A stretch of 64,000 bases of DNA, taken from positions 1-64,000 of the forward strand of contig NZ_CP119391.1 in assembly GCF_031886125.1 (NCBI RefSeq). The letters run 5' to 3'. Numbering within the stretch: the first letter of the stretch is position 1; each line of letters begins with the position of its first letter. The position numbers and the translations under genes were made by a program. The notes under the pieces were generated by a model. That model saw only the letters and a list, made by a program, of their open reading frames with translations. It did no database searches and was not told the DNA's origin. The DNA is from Halomonas piscis. GTDB taxonomy: Bacteria; Pseudomonadota; Gammaproteobacteria; Pseudomonadales; Halomonadaceae. Of the stretch, positions 18,641-27,791 are shown one piece after another.

Positions 18641-19765
18641 ATGGAAATTTCCGTGAATCGCCCCATCTTAATGCATATTCAGAACCACTTCCAGCGTGGT
18701 GCTATCCCGCATATTATCCGTGATCTACAACCAGTAGTCGGAAAGCACTATGAAGTCCATACGGTCGCGCTACAGGATATCAAGGATCAGACCCTCGTCG
18801 ATGAGTTCAAGGATATAGGCATAACGGTTCACGCGCTTGGCTGTAGCCGCTGGAACCTGCCACTAGCAGCGTTCCGATTGAGAACCTTTCTTTCAAGGAA
18901 AAACCTGGCGGTGGTACATGCGCATGCCGGACGTGGAGCAATGCTGGCACCGCTATGTGCACCTGTAAGCACAAAAGTATTCACCACGTTTCATAGCGTG
19001 GCAAGCGGGTTCAGCTTCCCCACTCGTAAAGGCCGCCTGCTGACGGACCGATGGCTAACGGGCCGAACCTGTGTTTCTGAGGCAGTTAACGAGAGCTGGC
19101 GCGCATTCGGCATAAATAACGCCGCAACCGTCTACAACCCTGTAGATGTATCACGGTATAAGATAGATACGGCTGCAGCCGACACAGTCCGAAAAGAGTT
19201 CAATATTCCGGAAGACGTGAAACTCCTCTTAAACGTTGGCCGGTTGACTTTTGCCAAGGCGCAGGATGTTTTGCTGGATGCAGTAGCAGCGTTGAAAAAA
19301 CAGCAAAACAATGATTTCCGATTAATAATCGCAGGGCAAGGGCCAGATGAGGAAAAACTCAAAGCCAGGGCTAAGGAACTCGGGCTTGAGGAGACAGTAT
19401 ATTTCGCGGGATTCCGTAAGGATGTTCAAAAATTATTAGCAGCCGCCGATATTTTTGTTTTCCCTTCTCGCTGGGAAGGTTTGCCCGTAACTGCGCTTGA
19501 AGCGATGGCAGCGGGAACTGTGGTGCTGGCTTCTGATATCAAACCGACAAAAGAATATCTTACTGACGGTGTATCAGGGCTTGTTACTCCGGTGAATGAT
19601 GCAAAGAAATTATCAGACTGCTTAAATAACCTTCTGAATAATAAAGCGAAACGAGAGCGGTTTGCAGCAGCTGGGCAGGCTTATGTAAGACAATATTTCG
19701 CACCCGAACATATAGCGCGGCAGTATTTGTCGATCTATGAGGGACGGATGAACGAACCCAAGTAG
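18641..19765 (+). CDS. GT4-family glycosyltransferase
   Basis: The 374-residue product has an N-terminal acceptor domain with VVHAHAGRGAML and a C-terminal GT-B domain with LNVGRLTFAKAQDVLL and SRWEGLPVTALEAMAAGT (E(x7)E). GTG 18653 is an alternative start. It is less GC-rich than the gene before it and is separated from it by 185 AT-rich bases in which I see no gene. An IS30 element follows 36 bases downstream. Sugar specificity cannot be told. Confidence 0.85.
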   Translation: MEISVNRPILMHIQNHFQRGAIPHIIRDLQPVVGKHYEVHTVALQDIKDQTLVDEFKDIGITVHALGCSRWNLPLAAFRLRTFLSRKNLAVVHAHAGRGAMLAPLCAPVSTKVFTTFHSVASGFSFPTRKGRLLTDRWLTGRTCVSEAVNESWRAFGINNAATVYNPVDVSRYKIDTAAADTVRKEFNIPEDVKLLLNVGRLTFAKAQDVLLDAVAALKKQQNNDFRLIIAGQGPDEEKLKARAKELGLEETVYFAGFRKDVQKLLAAADIFVFPSRWEGLPVTALEAMAAGTVVLASDIKPTKEYLTDGVSGLVTPVNDAKKLSDCLNNLLNNKAKRERFAAAGQAYVRQYFAPEHIARQYLSIYEGRMNEPK

Positions 19766-19801
19766 CGGTGGTTATAATGGCTATACTCACTGGTTTGGTT
19801 T

Positions 19802-20903
19802 CCTGGATTCAAACAATAAGCGCAGCACCTGCGGTATTCAGTGCTCCAGAGTACTCCCCCAGAAACACCTGTGCCGGTGTTCGATAGCCGAGTCGTTTTC
19901 GGGGGCGGTCATTCAGCTTTCTCACCACCTTGCGTAGCTCGGCAACGGTGACTTGGCGGAAGCTGGTTCCCTTGGGAAAATACTGCCGAATCAAGCCATT
20001 GGTGTTTTCATTGGTGCCGCGTTGCCCTGAGCAATAGGCGTCGCAAAAGTAGGTTCTCGCTGCTACGGCTCTCGCCACGGCCTGGTGCTCCGAAAACTCC
20101 GAGCCATTATCCAGCGTGATCGTTTTCACCGCACCTCGACGAGGCTTCAGCAGGCGGATCATAGCCGCTTTCGTCAACGCCGCTGTAATGCTGGGGAGCC
20201 GTGCCGCCAGCAGATAGCCGCTGCGGCGCTCAACCAGCGTGACGATGCCTGATTGCTTATGTCCCTGAAGTACCGTGTCACCTTCCCAGTGTCCGATGTA
20301 GCGCCGACTCTCAACCTCGGCCGGGCGATGCTCGATACCCACGCGATCAGGTATCTTGCCAAGCCCTGCGCTTTTGGCGTGAACACGGTGCTTACTGCGT
20401 CTCTTGGGTTGCCGGAGATGCTGCCAAAGCGTGCCGCCGCGGGCCTTGTCATCCCAGACCAGGGAATAAATCCACTGATGGCTGACGCCGATACCGGCCA
20501 ACGGTGCCATGAATCCACTGATCTGCTCTGGGCTCCATTCTTCACGAAGTCGGTCGGCCACCGCTGCGATCAAGCTGGGCAAGCGCTTCGTCCACTTCCG
20601 GGCGGTACGTCGTCGGTGATCGCTACAAGCCTGAGCCTGTTCGGGATCATAGCCACTGGCCGTCGCGTTGCGGCGCAGCTCACGGCTAATCGTGCTGCTG
20701 TGGAGCCCCAGCTCCCTGGCGATCTGTCGCTGGCTCCTGCCCAAGTCATGGCGGGCGTAAATCTGGTATCGTTGTGTCTGGGTCAGCTGTTGGTATCCCA
20801 TGCTCTGCTTCACTTTGGTCGGTAAAGCAGGGAGGGTACCGGCGCTGGCCCTCCTGCCTCTATCTTGTGGTCCAAAGTGCTGCAGTTATTCTATGAATTC
20901 AGG
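19802..20903 (-). mobile_element. IS30-family element
   Basis: Ends are imperfect inverted repeats of about 26 bp: CCTGGATTCAAACAATAAGC on the left and, inverted, CCTGAATTCATAGAATAACT on the right. A TTT on each side may be the short target duplication. It separates the glycosyltransferase at 18641 from a polymerase fragment at 20904. Parts of related IS30 copies lie at 55381-55743 and 62672-62829. Confidence 0.88.
19809..20813 (-). CDS. IS30-family transposase
   Basis: The 334-residue protein has an N-terminal HTH (LGRSQRQIARELGLHSSTIS) and the DDE core: D in YIGHWEGDTV, D in ITLDNGSEF and E in GTNENTNGLIRQYFPKGT. The length is typical of the family. An internal ATG at 20801 is an equally possible start. 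Confidence 0.93.
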   Translation of the reverse strand: MKQSMGYQQLTQTQRYQIYARHDLGRSQRQIARELGLHSSTISRELRRNATASGYDPEQAQACSDHRRRTARKWTKRLPSLIAAVADRLREEWSPEQISGFMAPLAGIGVSHQWIYSLVWDDKARGGTLWQHLRQPKRRSKHRVHAKSAGLGKIPDRVGIEHRPAEVESRRYIGHWEGDTVLQGHKQSGIVTLVERRSGYLLAARLPSITAALTKAAMIRLLKPRRGAVKTITLDNGSEFSEHQAVARAVAARTYFCDAYCSGQRGTNENTNGLIRQYFPKGTSFRQVTVAELRKVVRKLNDRPRKRLGYRTPAQVFLGEYSGALNTAGAALIV

Positions 20904-21348
20904 TTTTACTGCCGCAACCTGCCTGTACATTGCGTATGCGGCGAAGAAATACCGTCCGATCGCCTGGCCCATCGTCATCGGTGGCGGGATACGGCTACTC
21001 GTCGCTTGGGTGGTTGGGCTAAGACTCTATCCCGTGCCGGGGTCGACCGGGGATGTTGTGGGTTTCGAAAAACTCGCGGCTACCTGGTCCCAACTACCTT
21101 GGCCATCCCTGATTGGCAAACTTGACCCCACACAGAGCGATTTTTATGTGGGCGTTGGCGCTAGTACTACAGCCGTAACCACTGCTGTGATCGTTCATGC
21201 ATTGCCATCCGGGTTTGCTGCTGCCAACAGTGGCACTGCCAAGCTCGATATTGGTGCTTTCGTCGCCAGTCCGACCAATGAAGCACATGGGACAGGGCCT
21301 GTTGACCTTGCCATAGATATCTCCCGATTAGTCGCCTGAGCTCGGGGA
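20904..21348 (+). pseudogene. Fragment of a polysaccharide polymerase-like membrane protein
   Basis: The frame reads through from the IS30 end: AAKKYRPIAWPIVIGGGIRLLVAWVVG, then a GDVVGFEKLAATWSQ stretch ending in SDFYV near 21150. This resembles the N-terminal part of EpsG/Wzy-like polymerases (membrane helix followed by a loop with a D-x-F-E-x-x-A pattern). Residues after 21150 do not look like a membrane protein and may be a second fused fragment of unknown origin; the frame stops at 21337-21339 just before IS3 copy 3. Confidence 0.45.
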
Positions 21349-21403
21349 CCCTATGCGTCAACGTAGTTGTCACCTAAACTGATTGATTGAGAAGGTGATC
21401 AAC

Positions 21404-21904
21404 ATGCGTTACCCCGCAGAACGTAAGGAAGCCATCCTCAAGAAAATGGCGCCGCCCATGAGCATGACCATCCCGGAACTGGCCGAGCAGGAAGGCATCA
21501 CCGCGACAACCCTCTACAATTGGCGAAAACAGGCCAGAGCACGAGGACAGATTTTGCCATCACGTTCGACCCAACCCGATCAGTGGACCAGCCAAGAGAA
21601 GTTCCAGGTCGTCCTGGAAACGGCCCCGATGAACGAGGCTGAATTCAGCGCCTATTGCCGTGAGCGCGGGCTCTACCCCGAGCAGGTAGAGGCCTGGCGG
21701 GATGCCTGCATGAACGCCAATGGCGATGCCCCAGCGCAGGCCAAGCAGCAGCGCCAGGCCCGCAAGGAGGAGCAGAAGCGGCTCCGCAAGCTGGAACGAG
21801 AACTGCGCCGCAAGGACAAGGCACTGGCCGAGACGGCGGCGCTGCTGACCTTGTCAAAAAAGGCAGAGGCGATCTGGGGCACGACCAACGACGAGGACGA
21901 CTGA
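21404..21904 (+). CDS. IS3 OrfA (copy 3)
   Basis: This 166-residue variant of the OrfA in copies 1, 2 and 4 differs at several positions (for example EFSAYCRERG). It has an ATG start after GAGAAGGTG and keeps a TCAAAAAA slippery run near the 3' end (about 21856-21862) for minus-one frameshifting. Confidence 0.9.
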   Translation: MRYPAERKEAILKKMAPPMSMTIPELAEQEGITATTLYNWRKQARARGQILPSRSTQPDQWTSQEKFQVVLETAPMNEAEFSAYCRERGLYPEQVEAWRDACMNANGDAPAQAKQQRQARKEEQKRLRKLERELRRKDKALAETAALLTLSKKAEAIWGTTNDEDD

Positions 21905-22566
21905 CCAGCCTCCCGGATCGCCAGCGCATCGTGACCCTGGTGCAAGACGCCCAGCGTGATGGTGTTCGGCTGGCCAAGGCCTGTCAGGTGATGGGCGTCA
22001 ACGTAAGGACCTACTACCGCTGGGTTGCTGAGGGCGAAGTGACGGCCGATCGCCGTCCCGATGCCGACCGTCCGGATCCAGCCAACAAGCTGTCTCCCGG
22101 GGAGCGAGAGGCGGTCGTGGCGTTGTGTAACGCCCCGGAATACCGGAGCCGCCCTCCGGCCTTTATCGTGGCCGATCAGGCGGACAAGGGCCGCTACCTG
22201 GCCTCTGAATCGACGATGTACCGAGTGCTTCATGAAGCCGGCCAGCAGCATCACCGGGGCCGCCAGCAGGCCCCGCAGCGCAAGCGCTCACCGACCACGC
22301 ATCAAGCCACGGTGCCGAACCGCCTTTGGTGCTGGGATATCTCCTGGCGTGTGCCTCGACCCTGAAGGCAGCAGGAAGTAGCTGAATGGGCACGAGCATG
22401 ACTGGAATACCTTCATGACGAGCAGGATGCTCCTAGTGAAGGGCTGCCCTCTGCTGTGAGAGGGCATGAGCCGAAGCGGCAGTGACCTGCAGTGCACTGG
22501 CAGGGTGATGTAACCCGTGGGAAACGGGGTGTGAGGCGAAGCCGTTACGCCAAGATGCACCTCTAG

Positions 22567-23421
22567 GGTCTGTTGACGTTTCATGGCAGGGGTATTGGCA
22601 GGATAGGGGCAAGCTCACAGAATAAAGGTTCCTAAGCCAACAAACTGCAAGCCTGCCATGCCCCGACAAATGCTCACGGATGAACACTGGCCGAAGCTGA
22701 AATCTATCCTGCTTCAACAAGGTATTTATGACAAGACCGATCTGCGTACCACGGTGGAAGGCATCCTTTATCGGATGCGAACCGGCTGCCCGTGGCGGGA
22801 CCTACCGGAGGCGTTTGGCCCCTGGAACACGGTCTACAAGCGCTTCAACGCCTGGTCAGCGAGTGGAAAGCTGATGAGGATTTTCATCTCTCTGGTGGAA
22901 GATCCTGATGTCGAGTGGCTATTTATTGATGGTTCCTACGTCAAGGCTCACCAAGATAGCACTGGGGCTGCCACGGAAGATGCAGAAGCCATTGGCAAAA
23001 GTCGTGCAGGCAATACCAGCAAGATCCACTTGGCCGTGGATGCTTATGGGTTGCCGATCGCCTTCAGAATAACCGGGGGTGAAGTGCACGACAGCACGGA
23101 AGCCCAGGCATTGATTGACGGTTTGCCGGCAGGTGACGCGCTGGTGGCTGACAAAGGCTATGACAGTGAACGTATCCGTGAGCAGGTCGAAGCCAAAGGA
23201 ATGGCTGCCGTCATTCCACGCAGGCGTAACTCGAAAAAAGGAAATGCCAATCTGGACAGAGGGTTATATCGCTACCGGCATCTGGTTGAGAATGCCTTTG
23301 CTCGATTGAAACCGTATCGCGCCATTGCGACGCGCTACGATAAGCTCAAACGAAATTACGAAAGCATGGTGGCCTTGGCATGCGGCTTTTTATGGCTACC
23401 AATGTGAAACGTCAACAGGCC
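22567..23421 (+). mobile_element. IS5-family element inside the group II intron
   Basis: This 855-bp element has 17-bp inverted repeats (GGTCTGTTGACGTTTCA left, GGCCTGTTGACGTTTCA inverted right) and a CTAG target duplication at 22563-22566 and 23422-23425. The uninterrupted intron copy reads CCTCTAGGCTAAG at this point, which fixes the boundaries. Confidence 0.95.
22658..23407 (+). CDS. IS5-family transposase
   Basis: The 249-residue single-frame DDE transposase has MLTDEHWPKLKSIL at the N-terminus, CPWRDLPEAFGPWNTVYKRF, D in LFIDGSYVKAHQ, D in VADKGYDSERIR and E in RHLVENAFARLKPYRAIATRYDK. It is complete within the inverted repeats. Unlike many IS427-type relatives it does not need a frameshift. 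Confidence 0.93.
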   Translation: MPRQMLTDEHWPKLKSILLQQGIYDKTDLRTTVEGILYRMRTGCPWRDLPEAFGPWNTVYKRFNAWSASGKLMRIFISLVEDPDVEWLFIDGSYVKAHQDSTGAATEDAEAIGKSRAGNTSKIHLAVDAYGLPIAFRITGGEVHDSTEAQALIDGLPAGDALVADKGYDSERIREQVEAKGMAAVIPRRRNSKKGNANLDRGLYRYRHLVENAFARLKPYRAIATRYDKLKRNYESMVALACGFLWLPM

Positions 23422-23865
23422 CTAGGCTAAGTATGGAAAGGTTGAGGAACACGAACCGATTAATCCGCGTCTGTGGGCTGAACGTGTCGCCACCTCCTAC
23501 ACGGCTTATTGGAGGTGTGTACCCCAGCAGTGAGTACAGGTACGGCTCACTTCTGCTGCGGGCAACGAATAGCCAAGTCGTTGCCAACAGAGGTATGGAC
23601 AGTGCGCAGCTAATCCGTACCGGGTACACCAACTTGCAGCATGCAAGGGTAAAGATTGCGATCGGCAACCTCCTCCATACGCTTGAGTCCAGCATGTAAA
23701 CGAGGGAAGGCTTGTATGGGATGGTAAGGGAGTGCGACCCCGATGCCCAACAAGCTGGCGGAGCCTCCGTAGTAGTCCGAGGTGGGGAAAGCCCACCACA
23801 TGGCGAAGGGAGGCAGTTCAAGTGGCTTGTTCCACTAATTACCTGACTGAGAGAGGTGAAGACCT

Positions 23866-25392
23866 TTGATAATCAGGGAAATGCAGAGCAAGCTAGCAAC
23901 ATGGTCAACAGAAGATCCGAATCGTAGGATTGATCGACTGTTGAGGCTGATTGCAGGGCGCGATTGGCTCCTGGATGCTGTGTGGAAAACACTGGCATCA
24001 AAGGGGGCCAAGACTGCTGGGGTAGACGGTGAGACTCGACGAGTAGTAGAGCAGGATATTAGCCACTATGTGGATGATATTCGCTCAGAGCTGCTGGCTG
24101 GAACCTATCAGCCTCAGCCTGCTCGTCGTATCTATATTCCGAAGGCCAACGGCAAGAAGCGCCCACTGGGGATACCAACACTGCGAGATAGGATTGTACA
24201 ACGTGCGATGCTGATGGCAATGGAGCCCATATGGGAAAGCGACTTCCATCGCTTATCCTACGGCTTCCGCCCCGAAAGAAGCGTGCACCATGCTATCCGA
24301 ACCGTGAAATTGCAGCTTACGGATAGTGGAGAAACAAAGGGCCGCTGGGTCATAGAAGGCGACTTGGCAAGCTACTTTGATACTGTCCACCACCGAAAGC
24401 TGATGCGGTGCGTTCGCAGGCGGATTTGTGACAGTCGTTTCCTAGACCTCCTCTGGAAATTCATCAAAGCGGGCCATGTCGACAAAGGGCTGTTTCATGC
24501 TGCTCACGACGGCGTTCCGCAAGGTGGTGTGCTTTCACCATTACTGTCGAATATCATGCTGAATGAATTCGACCAATGGCTTGAGAAACGCTATCTTGGC
24601 AAGAAGGCTCGCAAAGATCGTTGGTACTGGAACTCTAGCATCCAACGAGAATTTCCAATCGCCATGCGAGAAAGACGACATTGGCGACCAGCGGTAGCTT
24701 ACTGTCGCTACGCTGATGATTTCGTCTTGGTTGTTAAAGGAAACAAGGCTCATGCTGAGGCTATCCGCGAGGAGTGCCGACTGTTCCTTGAGGACGACCT
24801 CTCATTAACTCTGAATATGGATAAGACCCATGTTACACATGTGAATGATGGGTTCATTTTCCTGGGTCATAGAGTAGTCCGTAAACGCGGTCCCAATGGC
24901 ACAATGCGCCCGGTCACGTCCATCCCCCGTGAAAAGGCAAAGAATTTCGCTGCATCACTGGCGAAAGAATTGTCTAGCAATCATAGCGCGAATAGGATTG
25001 ACATGGTGGACCGCCTGAATCGCCGACTGGCGGGATGGGCAAATTTCTACCAGCATACCGACTACACCGCGATCACTTACAGGAAGATAGATGGCATTGT
25101 CTTCTGGCGATTTGGCCACTGGCTATCAAGGAAGTATCGCGCATCGATAAAGTCCATGATGCGAAAACACTTCCTGAGACCAACAGAGAAACAAGCCAAG
25201 ACATGGAAATTCTTTGGCCCAAATGGCAGAGGTGTTTTCTGCGTAACGAGCCTGAGACGTCTGGTAACCAGTCGAAAGATGACCTTCCGATGGCGGCTTC
25301 CTGAGGCAAATCCCTATCTGCCACAGGAAGAGGTACGCAACACCGTCACTTCGCGCTACCGAGATGTTGCCATGGCTTTGAGCCACACTTGA
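23866..25392 (+). CDS. ltrA: Group II intron reverse transcriptase/maturase
   Basis: This 508-residue protein starts at TTG 23866 after GAGAGGTG. The reverse transcriptase domain carries GIPTLRDRIVQRAM, YGFRPERSVHHA, VPQGGVLSPLLSNIML and the catalytic YCRYADDFVLV near residue 285. A maturase X domain (RLNRRLAGWANFYQH) follows. No HNH endonuclease (paired CxxC) is seen at the C-terminus, so mobility would rely on an endonuclease-independent route. It lies in intron domain IV and would splice and retrohome its own RNA. Confidence 0.95.
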   Translation: MIIREMQSKLATWSTEDPNRRIDRLLRLIAGRDWLLDAVWKTLASKGAKTAGVDGETRRVVEQDISHYVDDIRSELLAGTYQPQPARRIYIPKANGKKRPLGIPTLRDRIVQRAMLMAMEPIWESDFHRLSYGFRPERSVHHAIRTVKLQLTDSGETKGRWVIEGDLASYFDTVHHRKLMRCVRRRICDSRFLDLLWKFIKAGHVDKGLFHAAHDGVPQGGVLSPLLSNIMLNEFDQWLEKRYLGKKARKDRWYWNSSIQREFPIAMRERRHWRPAVAYCRYADDFVLVVKGNKAHAEAIREECRLFLEDDLSLTLNMDKTHVTHVNDGFIFLGHRVVRKRGPNGTMRPVTSIPREKAKNFAASLAKELSSNHSANRIDMVDRLNRRLAGWANFYQHTDYTAITYRKIDGIVFWRFGHWLSRKYRASIKSMMRKHFLRPTEKQAKTWKFFGPNGRGVFCVTSLRRLVTSRKMTFRWRLPEANPYLPQEEVRNTVTSRYRDVAMALSHT

Positions 25393-26194
25393 ATGGAGAG
25401 CCGTATGCGCTGAGAGGTGCACGTACGGTTCGGGGAGGAGAAGTAGGGAAATAGCTCGACTACGCCCTGCTTCTTACTCCACTACCCGGGCCCGCTCGCG
25501 GCACCTGGTGGTACCTGTACCTGATCATGGACGTCTTCAGCCGTAAGATCGTTGGGCACGAGGTTTACGAGACGGAGACCGGTGAGCTGGCCGCCGAGCT
25601 GATCCAGAAGGCCTGCTGGCGAGAGCACCTGACGGATCGTCATAAGCCCTTGATTTTGCATTCCGATAACGGCAGCCCGATGAAGGCCTCGACGTTCCTG
25701 GAAAAGCTGTATGACCTGGGCATCACTCCATCGTATAGTCGGCCAAGGGTCAGTAACGATAACGCCTTCGCCGAGTCGGCCTTCAAGACGTTGAAGTACC
25801 GACCGGGCTTCCCCGTCGACGGCTTCGAGACCTTGGTCGAGGCCCAGGACTGGGTCCAGCAATTTACCGAATGGTATAACCATGAGCACCGGCACAGCGC
25901 CCTTCGCTACGTCACTCCCGGCCAGCGTCATAACGGCGAGGCCAACGGCATTCTGGCCCAGCGCCGGGAGGTCTTCGAGTCGGCGAAGCAACGTCACCCG
26001 GAGCGCTGGTCGGGTGACATCCGGAAACTCAGCCTGCCAGAGGTAGTGCACCTGAATCCCGAGAGGGACCCGGTGCCGCAGGCCTCAGGATTGTAAAGAG
26101 CCGCAGTCATTTCATGTGCCAACTATGTTGACAGGCTCCGCGTAGGGTGTGCAGAAACCAGGGGGTCATTACAATTCCATTAACCATATTTAAG

Positions 26195-27543
26195 GGCTCT
26201 TCGTCGTTGGGTGTGGAATTCGCCCCCTGAGCTGGGCCAGAATATGACCTCCACGACGACAGGAGGTATGACATGGACGGCACCCAGATTCTGACCCTCG
26301 GCCTGGGCTTGGAAGCGCCCTGGATTCTCAAGGACCAGCACCTGGACACCTCCGTATCGCCCCACCGTCTGGACCTCTACGTCGAGGCCGAGCGTGGCAG
26401 CCTCTACCCCTGCCCTGAGTGCGGCGAGGCCTGTCCGGCTCATGACTTCGCTGACAAGACGTGGCGGCACCTGAACTTCTTCCAGCATCACTGCTACTTG
26501 CATGCTCGCGTGCCGCGTACCAAGTGCCCGGAGCATGGCGTCAAGCGTATCGAGGTCCCTTGGGCGAGGCCGGGCAGCGACTTCACCCTGCTGTTCGAGC
26601 AGGCGGCCATGTCACTGGTCAAGGAGATGCCGGTGTTGGCCGTCTCCCGACAGCTGGAGATCTCCGACAAGCGGCTGTGGCGCATCGTGCATCACTACGT
26701 CGGTCGGATGCTGGGGCAGCTGGATCTGAGCAACGTGGCCACCGTTGGCGTGGACGAAACCGCGTCCCGGCGTGGCCAGCGCTATGTGACGGTGTTCCTT
26801 GATATGCAACGCAAGCAGGAACCGGTGATCTTCGCCGTCCCCGGCCACGGCAAGGACGCCATCAAGGCCTTTAGCGCCTTCCTGGCGGCCCATGGCGGCG
26901 ATCCGGACAACGTGGTCGAGGTCGTCTGCGACATGTCACAAGCCTTCCTCAGCGGCGTGGCTGAGTACCTTCCCAAGGCCGAGGTCACGGTCGACTGGTT
27001 CCATATCGTGCAGACCTTCACCAAGCGGCTAGACGAGGTGCGCAAGAAGGAGCGCCGCGAGCAGGAACACCCCAAGTCGCTGCGCTGGGCCCTGCTGAAG
27101 AGCCTGGACAACGAGAACCTGACGCCCAAGCAGCTGGCGGCTCTCCAGGAGCTGGTGGCTGACCAGAGCGCCACGTCCGATGCCTGGGTGATCAAGGAGA
27201 AGCTGCGCTGGATCCAGAAGGCGCCGACGCCACGAGCGGCTCGATGGCGCATCACGCACTACCTCAGGGTCATGAAGGCGGCGGTCTCGGAGAAGCCATT
27301 GCTGAAGCCGATGGGAAAGGCCCTGGCGACGTTGGAGCGCCACGCCGATGCGGTGGTTAGGCGTTGGATTTCGGGACTGACGAACGCACGACTGGAAGGC
27401 ATGAACGGTCTGTTTCAGGCGGCTCGGTCACGCGCACGGGGTTACCGGAACGAAGCCAACTTCATCGCCATGATCTACCTGATTGGCAGCCCGGTGGGGC
27501 GCCTGTTCGATCAGGCCAAATCCACATGAAACGACGAAGAACC
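26195..27543 (+). mobile_element. ISL3-family element, copy A
   Basis: 1349 bp with about 26-bp imperfect inverted repeats (GGCTCTTCGTCGTT left, GGTTCTTCGTCGTT inverted right) and a perfect 8-bp target duplication TATTTAAG (26187-26194 and 27544-27551). It is a divergent relative of the copies at 31007 and 42053. Confidence 0.95.
26273..27529 (+). CDS. ISL3-family transposase
   Basis: ATG 26273 follows AGGAGGT. The 418-residue protein has an N-terminal zinc-finger-like CPECGEACPAHD with a later C in TKCPEHG, then the DDE core: D in VGVDETASRRGQRYVT, D in VVCDMSQAFLSG, and E in LEGMNGLFQAARSRARGYRN. These are standard ISL3 signatures and the length is typical. Confidence 0.95.
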   Translation: MDGTQILTLGLGLEAPWILKDQHLDTSVSPHRLDLYVEAERGSLYPCPECGEACPAHDFADKTWRHLNFFQHHCYLHARVPRTKCPEHGVKRIEVPWARPGSDFTLLFEQAAMSLVKEMPVLAVSRQLEISDKRLWRIVHHYVGRMLGQLDLSNVATVGVDETASRRGQRYVTVFLDMQRKQEPVIFAVPGHGKDAIKAFSAFLAAHGGDPDNVVEVVCDMSQAFLSGVAEYLPKAEVTVDWFHIVQTFTKRLDEVRKKERREQEHPKSLRWALLKSLDNENLTPKQLAALQELVADQSATSDAWVIKEKLRWIQKAPTPRAARWRITHYLRVMKAAVSEKPLLKPMGKALATLERHADAVVRRWISGLTNARLEGMNGLFQAARSRARGYRNEANFIAMIYLIGSPVGRLFDQAKST

Positions 27544-27653
27544 TATTTAAGCAAAACCAAATTTTCTTTTGTATATTTTTATATTCATTTAACAAGTGAT
27601 TTTAAGCATGGCCACTTCAGCGGGATTATGATGAATAAAGGATAACTAAATTT

Positions 27654-27682
27654 TTGACATATCGTAAAAATGTTTAAATATA
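27654..27682 (+). promoter_or_regulatory. Candidate sigma-70 promoter before the AT-rich polymerase operon
   Basis: TTGACA at 27654-27659 is followed after 17 bases by AATATA at 27677-27682, in an AT-rich 240-base gap upstream of the gene at 27792. A TATAAT at about 27697 has no matching -35. Only sequence resemblance supports this. Confidence 0.35.
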
Positions 27683-27791
27683 TCAAACTCTATCATCATA
27701 TATAATAAGTATCGCTGTGGATATAAAGCCTTATTTTATTAATTTTTTATAGAGCGTATAGCGCAGAAGCCAATCGCTCGGAGCTATTTAC

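Larger units (their letters stand above)
22349..25482 (+). mobile_element. Group II intron, copy 1, carrying an IS5-family insertion
   Basis: The intron begins GTGTGCC and ends in CTCCAC, fitting GUGYG...AY. Domain V is the 34-base hairpin at 25398-25431 (GAGCCGTATGC...GTACGGTTC), followed by a domain VI-like stem. About 650 bases of domain I-III precede a maturase gene. Without the IS5 element and its 4-bp duplication the intron is 2275 bp, exactly the length of the second copy at 33763-36037. Confidence 0.92.
21931..26096 (+). pseudogene. IS3 OrfB (copy 3) interrupted by a group II intron
   Basis: Coding parts are 21931-22348 and 25483-26096; joined they give 1032 bases in frame with SWLPGPARG across the junction, DDE residues complete. 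If the intron splices, this copy could still make OrfB, so it may be functional rather than dead. Confidence 0.75.
21349..26140 (+). mobile_element. IS3-family element, copy 3 (divergent), with a group II intron in orfB
   Basis: Same ends as the other copies (CCCTATGCGTCAACG to GTTGACAGGCTCCG), but the body differs by many silent changes from copies 1, 2 and 4. It lacks the IS110 insertion and so shows the intact orfB junction. It carries a 3134-bp intron insertion that holds an IS5-family element. Without the intron it is 1658 bp. No target duplication is visible (GGGA left, CGTA right). Confidence 0.9.
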
